From: Bacterioplanoides sp965200585
Lineage (GTDB): Bacteria > Pseudomonadota > Gammaproteobacteria > Pseudomonadales > Oceanobacteraceae
DNA: 64,000 nt
NCBI RefSeq assembly: GCF_965200585.1
Contig: NZ_OZ241361.1
Strand: one strand, 5' to 3'
In this document: piece by piece, positions 60,287 to 64,000 of the stretch
Numbering within the stretch: position 1 is the stretch's first letter
Layout of the letters: every line of letters begins with the position of its first letter
Notes under the pieces: model-generated
The model's database searches: none
What the model was told of the DNA's origin: nothing
What the model saw: the letters and a program-made list of their open reading frames with translations, nothing else
Program-made: the position numbers and the translations under genes

Positions 60287-62215
60287 ATGGCGTATCTGCA
60301 TCCTGGCGTGTATATCGAAGAGATCCCCAGTGGCTCTCAGCCGATAGAAGGCGTGGGCACATCCACTGCGGTATTTATCGGCTCGGTCGATAAAGGGCCA
60401 ATCGACTGCCCAACCCTGATTACCAAGTACGAAGAATACGTCACCGTGTTTGGCGGCATCCGCGACAGCGGCGCTAATGCGGTTGGCGATGCCATGGGCT
60501 TGTCGGTTCAGGCCTTCTTCACCAATGGCGGTACCAAAGCCTATATCGCCAGGCTTTCTCCCGGCGCGGATGAAGCGATCGGCGACAGTTCCGATGTTCT
60601 GGACCGCGATACCATCACTTTTACCGCTAAGAACCCCGGCGAGTGGGGTAATGGTCTGGAAATCCGAGTGAATACCGTGCCCACTCCCAGAGGCATGACC
60701 GGCACTTTTTTTCAGGTTGATATCGGCCGCACGATCGATGGCGAGTTTGTGATTGAAGAGAGGTATGGGCCGGTTAGCAGCAGCTTCGAGCATCCATTGT
60801 TTTTCGGCAATTTGATCAATGACGGCTCTGAGTTGGTCACCGTCGCGGTAACGGAAAACACGGCCCCGGATCAAACCGTCAACCTGTTGTATGGCTATAG
60901 CCAAAGCGGTGATCTGGCCGCATTAACCCAGGCAGACTTCGACCTTAGCGGTGTGGCTGATGCCGCTGATCGTACCCTGAGTATCACACTTGATGGCGCT
61001 GGTCCGGCAATCGAGGTCGAGCTGGCGCAACAGGATTACAGCAATCTGGCGGCGATTGCGGCAGCGATTCAGGAAACGGTGCGTAATTCCAGCTCAACGG
61101 CGGAAAAACGCCGTAAGTTCACCTGCAGTGTGATGGTCGATGGCGCTGCTGAGCACCTGATACTGACATCTGGCACACGTAAGACCACCTCGGCGGTGGC
61201 GGTTGCAGCCTCAACTCTGGCCACCACACTGGTACTGGGTGGTACTGAAGTGGTTGGCAGTGATACTCATCCAGCGGCAGAACCCACCAATTGGAGTGTC
61301 ACCCTGGCCTCCGGCAGCAATGGTAGCGACCCTGAACGCAGTGATTACCAGGGCATGTTCACCAAGCTCGAAAAATACCGCGATGCCAATGTCGTGCTGT
61401 TGCCGGGTCAGACCTGGAGTGAATCCGGCAACCCAATCATCGATGATGGCATCGCCCACTGCGAAAAAATGAAGTCGCGCATGATTATTGTCGATCCGCC
61501 GCGCACCGAGCTGGAAAACGGTGCCATGGCAGAAACACTGGCACTGCCGACGTCAACTTACTCTGTTTCTTATTATCCCTGGGTGGCGGTCAATAACAGC
61601 TTCTACGATGCCGAGCGCAATCCGGGTGCTCCGCGGACTGTGCTGACACCGCCGTCGGCCTTTGCCGCTGGTATGTGGTCAAAAATCGATAGCCGCCGTG
61701 GTGTCTGGAAGGCGCCGGCCGGAGTCGAGGCTTCCTTGCTGGGGCTGGCCGGACTGGAACATGTGGTTGAAGATGCCGAGCAGGACTTCCTCAATCCGGC
61801 GGGCATCAACTGTCTGCGCAAATTACCTGGTTTTGGCAGCGTGATCTGGGGCTCCCGCACACTGGCGACCCGGGCTAACCCCGAATGGCGTTATGTGCCG
61901 GTGCGGCGTACCGCCATCATGATTGAGCAAAGCATTTTCAACGGCATTCAATGGGCCGTCTTCGAACCGAATAATCATCAGTTGTGGTCATCGCTGCGGA
62001 CTAATATCGGCTCTTTTATGAACGGCTTGTTCCGGGCCGGAGCGTTTCAGGGTGAGAAGGCATCGGATGCGTACTTCGTTCGTTGCGGTCTGGGCGACAC
62101 CATGACTCAGGCGGATATTGATCGCGGCCAGGTGATTGCCATCGTTGGGTTTGCACCATTAAAACCTGCCGAATTTGTCATCGTCCGGATTCAACAGAAA
62201 GTTGGCCAGGAATAA
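60287..62215 (+). CDS. Contractile tail sheath protein
   Basis: A 642-residue sheath subunit. The N-terminus MAYLHPGVYIEEIPSGSQPIEGVGTSTAVFIG is the phage/CIS sheath opening. The C-terminus (EQSIFNGIQWAVFEPNNHQLWSSLRTNIGSFMNGLFRAGAFQG and VIVRIQQKVGQ) is the conserved core that forms the contractile tube wall. The middle (~190-330) is a variable surface domain. Such sheaths occur in phages, tailocins and extracellular injection systems. No capsid or portal genes are visible, so a CIS is favoured. It leads an operon with the tube gene. Confidence 0.93.
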   Translation: MAYLHPGVYIEEIPSGSQPIEGVGTSTAVFIGSVDKGPIDCPTLITKYEEYVTVFGGIRDSGANAVGDAMGLSVQAFFTNGGTKAYIARLSPGADEAIGDSSDVLDRDTITFTAKNPGEWGNGLEIRVNTVPTPRGMTGTFFQVDIGRTIDGEFVIEERYGPVSSSFEHPLFFGNLINDGSELVTVAVTENTAPDQTVNLLYGYSQSGDLAALTQADFDLSGVADAADRTLSITLDGAGPAIEVELAQQDYSNLAAIAAAIQETVRNSSSTAEKRRKFTCSVMVDGAAEHLILTSGTRKTTSAVAVAASTLATTLVLGGTEVVGSDTHPAAEPTNWSVTLASGSNGSDPERSDYQGMFTKLEKYRDANVVLLPGQTWSESGNPIIDDGIAHCEKMKSRMIIVDPPRTELENGAMAETLALPTSTYSVSYYPWVAVNNSFYDAERNPGAPRTVLTPPSAFAAGMWSKIDSRRGVWKAPAGVEASLLGLAGLEHVVEDAEQDFLNPAGINCLRKLPGFGSVIWGSRTLATRANPEWRYVPVRRTAIMIEQSIFNGIQWAVFEPNNHQLWSSLRTNIGSFMNGLFRAGAFQGEKASDAYFVRCGLGDTMTQADIDRGQVIAIVGFAPLKPAEFVIVRIQQKVGQE

Positions 62216-62226
62216 GGAGATAAACC

Positions 62227-62736
62227 ATGGCAGCACCAATGTTTTCGGTGAATGCACACCGTTATGACCCCTACCGTACGTTCAAATTTCAGGTTCTGAT
62301 CGATGGCCAGGCCGTTGCCGGCCTGAGCAAAATGACGGCATTAAAACGCACCACGGATGTGGTGACCTGGCGTGTGGGTGGCGATCCCAGTCATGAGCGT
62401 AAATTGCCGGCCGGTTCCAAATACGAGCCGATCACGCTGGAGCAGGGTCTGACTCACGACCCTGTGTTCGAGAATTGGGCCAATCTGGTGAACAATATTC
62501 AGGGTGATAGTGCCGTGTCTTTGCTGAATTACCGCAAGGATATTGTGATTAATGTACTGAATCTGCAGGGCAGTGTGGCCATTTCTTACAAGGTCTATCG
62601 CTGCTGGGTGTCGGAGTATCAGGCCTTGCCCGACTTTGATGCCAATACCACCAATACCGTGGGTATCCAGAGCCTGAAGCTGGAACACGAGGGGTGGGAA
62701 CGCGACACCGCCGTTAGTGAACCAACAGAAAGCTGA
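62227..62736 (+). CDS. Inner tail tube protein (T4 gp19-like)
   Basis: A 169-residue tube subunit. PYRTFKFQVLIDGQAVAGLSKMTALKRTTDVVTWRVGGDPSHERKLPAGSKYEPITLEQGLTHD is the typical gp19-like tube fold, and the C-terminus ends in a beta strand (GIQSLKLEHEGWERD). Hexamers stack inside the sheath. Eleven bases separate it from the sheath gene, with AAGGAGAT before the ATG. This sheath-then-tube order is common in extracellular contractile injection systems. Confidence 0.92.
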   Translation: MAAPMFSVNAHRYDPYRTFKFQVLIDGQAVAGLSKMTALKRTTDVVTWRVGGDPSHERKLPAGSKYEPITLEQGLTHDPVFENWANLVNNIQGDSAVSLLNYRKDIVINVLNLQGSVAISYKVYRCWVSEYQALPDFDANTTNTVGIQSLKLEHEGWERDTAVSEPTES

Positions 62737-62738
62737 TC

Positions 62739-63584
62739 GTGATGGCTGAGGTACGTCTTGTTGTTGGCGTCCGTGACCCGGATGTCAGCCAGCAGAGCGA
62801 CAGTCGCTGGTTGCGCACTGCACAGCTGAGGGCGCTGGATGGCTTTGCCGAAGAGCGGATGGCTCAGGCACTGGCCAATGCGGCGGCTTTGCCAGCGCAA
62901 GTGACCCGGTTACTGTGTCAGGCCGTGGCCAGCATTGACCATGTGCCAATGACCCCGTCATTGGCCGAACAGTTACTGCCGGTTGATCGGCAGTTGTTGA
63001 TGCTGAAACTGGCGCAACGACTGGATGGAGATCAGGTCTGGTTGCAAGCTCACTGTGTGCACTGCCATGAACCCTTCGACTTAAGTTATCAGCGCTCGGA
63101 CTTACCAGTTACTACGGTCGAACAAGCGAACCTGAGCAAGGTGCTGGTGCAGGGAGTGCGGGTTAAATTGCAGCAGAGCGAATGCCATTTTCGGGTTCCT
63201 ACCGGCGCTGATCAGACGGCGATTTCCGCTTGTGCCGAAGAACAGGCGCTGCCGGTGTTATTGCAGCGACTGTTGTTACCGGGAAGTCAGCTGCCGGAAC
63301 CACTGCAACACGACGACATTGAACGTATCGCTGAAGCTTTGGAGTCTGCTACGCCACAGCTGCCACAAGCTATGTTCACGGCTTGCCCGGAGTGCGGCAT
63401 GGAGCAATATGTTGGGCTGAACCTCTATCAATTACAGGGCGCGAGCCAGTCGCAGCTGCTGCGCGAGGTGCATTATCTGGCCAGTCATTATCACTGGCAT
63501 GAGGCGGATATTCTGGCTTTGCCGCGACAGCGCCGCCACCAATACCTGAGCATGATAGATGAGAGCGGAGGCCAGCATGGATAA
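62739..63584 (+). CDS. T4-baseplate-like protein with zinc ribbon
   Basis: A 281-residue protein. CVHC and CPEC, each in a zinc-ribbon setting (residues ~100 and ~215), probably bind one zinc. The C-terminal EVHYLASHYHWHEADILALPRQRRHQYLSMI motif is typical of the T4 gp26/gp51-like baseplate family (T4_baseplate) found in contractile injection loci. It starts three bases after the tube stop. Its likely role is baseplate hub assembly, by family resemblance only. Confidence 0.8.
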   Translation: MMAEVRLVVGVRDPDVSQQSDSRWLRTAQLRALDGFAEERMAQALANAAALPAQVTRLLCQAVASIDHVPMTPSLAEQLLPVDRQLLMLKLAQRLDGDQVWLQAHCVHCHEPFDLSYQRSDLPVTTVEQANLSKVLVQGVRVKLQQSECHFRVPTGADQTAISACAEEQALPVLLQRLLLPGSQLPEPLQHDDIERIAEALESATPQLPQAMFTACPECGMEQYVGLNLYQLQGASQSQLLREVHYLASHYHWHEADILALPRQRRHQYLSMIDESGGQHG

Positions 63585-64000
63585 GCCTCAAATGCCCAAG
63601 CCGCTCTCAGTCACTACGTTGTCTGGGTCGCCCTCAATCACTGCGCCGGGAAATTTTCTAACGAATTTAGTGCGTGACAGTCGCCGGACATTATCCGGCT
63701 CGCCCATTGCTGCGGCTATGTCTGGGGTTGGGTCTGTACCTGAATCCGAGCTATCTGCTGCTGATCGCTTGAGTGCTGATGCTATTGCCGAACCGGTGGT
63801 TGAGCCAGGTTTTCAGAAACAGAGTATCTATCAAGAAAACTCTCACGTTGAAGGTGGTGCAGGTCATAATGATGCCGATGGTTTGCATCAGTCTGCTGCA
63901 ACTCCTGTGGGAATGTCAGGGAGAGAATTCGAATCCGGGGTTGGTGACGATTCGAATGATATAAGCACAGACAGGGATTGGAATCCTGGGGAGGCGGAAG
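63577..64000 (+). CDS. Disordered protein of the injection-system locus, partial
   Basis: A frame that opens at ATG 63577 inside the end of the previous gene and stays open to the window end, giving 141 residues. It is low-complexity and rich in Ser, Gly, Asp, Ala and Pro (MDKPQMPKPLSVTTLSG; later EFESGVGDDSNDISTDRD). There is no recognisable domain in the part seen. It is translationally coupled to the baseplate-like gene. It could be a baseplate accessory, a scaffold or a protein with a later structured domain. Confidence 0.65.
   Translation, partial: MDKPQMPKPLSVTTLSGSPSITAPGNFLTNLVRDSRRTLSGSPIAAAMSGVGSVPESELSAADRLSADAIAEPVVEPGFQKQSIYQENSHVEGGAGHNDADGLHQSAATPVGMSGREFESGVGDDSNDISTDRDWNPGEAE

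Noticed and set aside
60154..60393. A 79-residue open frame overlapping the start of the sheath gene
   Set aside because: It overlaps the sheath gene's ribosome-binding site and N-terminus in another frame and resembles no protein.
1..64000. CRISPR arrays or cas genes
   Set aside because: No regularly spaced direct repeats and no cas-like proteins are present in the window.

Overview
The window is a chromosomal segment of a gammaproteobacterium, most likely a marine member of the Oceanospirillales (Thalassolituus/Oceanobacter-like; this placement is an inference from gene content and not a database result). The evidence is a core gene order typical of Gammaproteobacteria (pyrG-eno-ftsB-ispD-ispF-truD-surE-pcm-nlpD-rpoS, fdxA-mutS, recA-recX, alaS-lysC-csrA-tRNAs), the Pseudomonas-like bamE/fur and smpB/ratA/ratB neighbourhoods, a tmRNA whose tag reads ANDENYALAA, and three methyl-accepting chemotaxis proteins. 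Base composition looks close to 50% GC, except for the clearly AT-rich first 3.2 kb.

Region 1 (1-3800) is an accessory island. It holds two unrecognised AT-rich genes, a complete REP-associated/Y1 transposase element bounded by 16-bp inverted repeats, the orphan C-terminal tail of a polymorphic toxin (LHH-type HNH nuclease) followed by its SUKH-family immunity gene, and a second, truncated copy of the same transposase element. This looks like the eroded 3' end of a polymorphic toxin locus.

Region 2 (3800-16040) is a loose set of metabolic, stress and signalling genes: a lone prepilin, a pirin, a metallo-beta-lactamase-fold hydrolase with a divergent LysR gene, a LysR/TauE pair, a glutathionyl-hydroquinone reductase, a propeller-like lipoprotein, glutaredoxin 2, a chemoreceptor with a predicted c-type haem sensor domain, and a ThDP-dependent acetolactate-synthase-like enzyme.

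Region 3 (16260-22500) covers ribosome rescue (ssrA, smpB), a sodium symporter, ratA/ratB, bamE, fur (here without any cysteine), a VF530-type protein and an OmpA-family porin. Region 4 (22660-48240) is the conserved housekeeping block. It covers CTP synthesis, glycolysis, isoprenoid synthesis, tRNA modification, cell-surface maintenance, the stationary-phase sigma factor, mismatch repair, recombination with LexA-like sites, alanyl-tRNA synthetase, aspartokinase and CsrA. A tRNA-Ser and two tRNA-Arg genes follow, with a decayed third tRNA-Arg copy.

Region 5 (49100-59900) carries two chemoreceptors flanking an uncharacterised four-gene signalling module (VWA lipoprotein and multi-pass membrane protein, divergent from a response regulator and histidine kinase), then epd and pgk. 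Region 6 (60270-64000) is the start of a contractile injection system/phage-tail-like locus: sheath, tube, a T4-baseplate-like zinc-ribbon protein and a disordered protein that runs off the window.

Two intergenic regions (eno-ftsB and epd-pgk) each hold a tandem pair of about 105-112 bp composite hairpin elements. All four share the same architecture but have unrelated arms. With the signalling module and the injection-system locus, these are the most interesting structures in the window.
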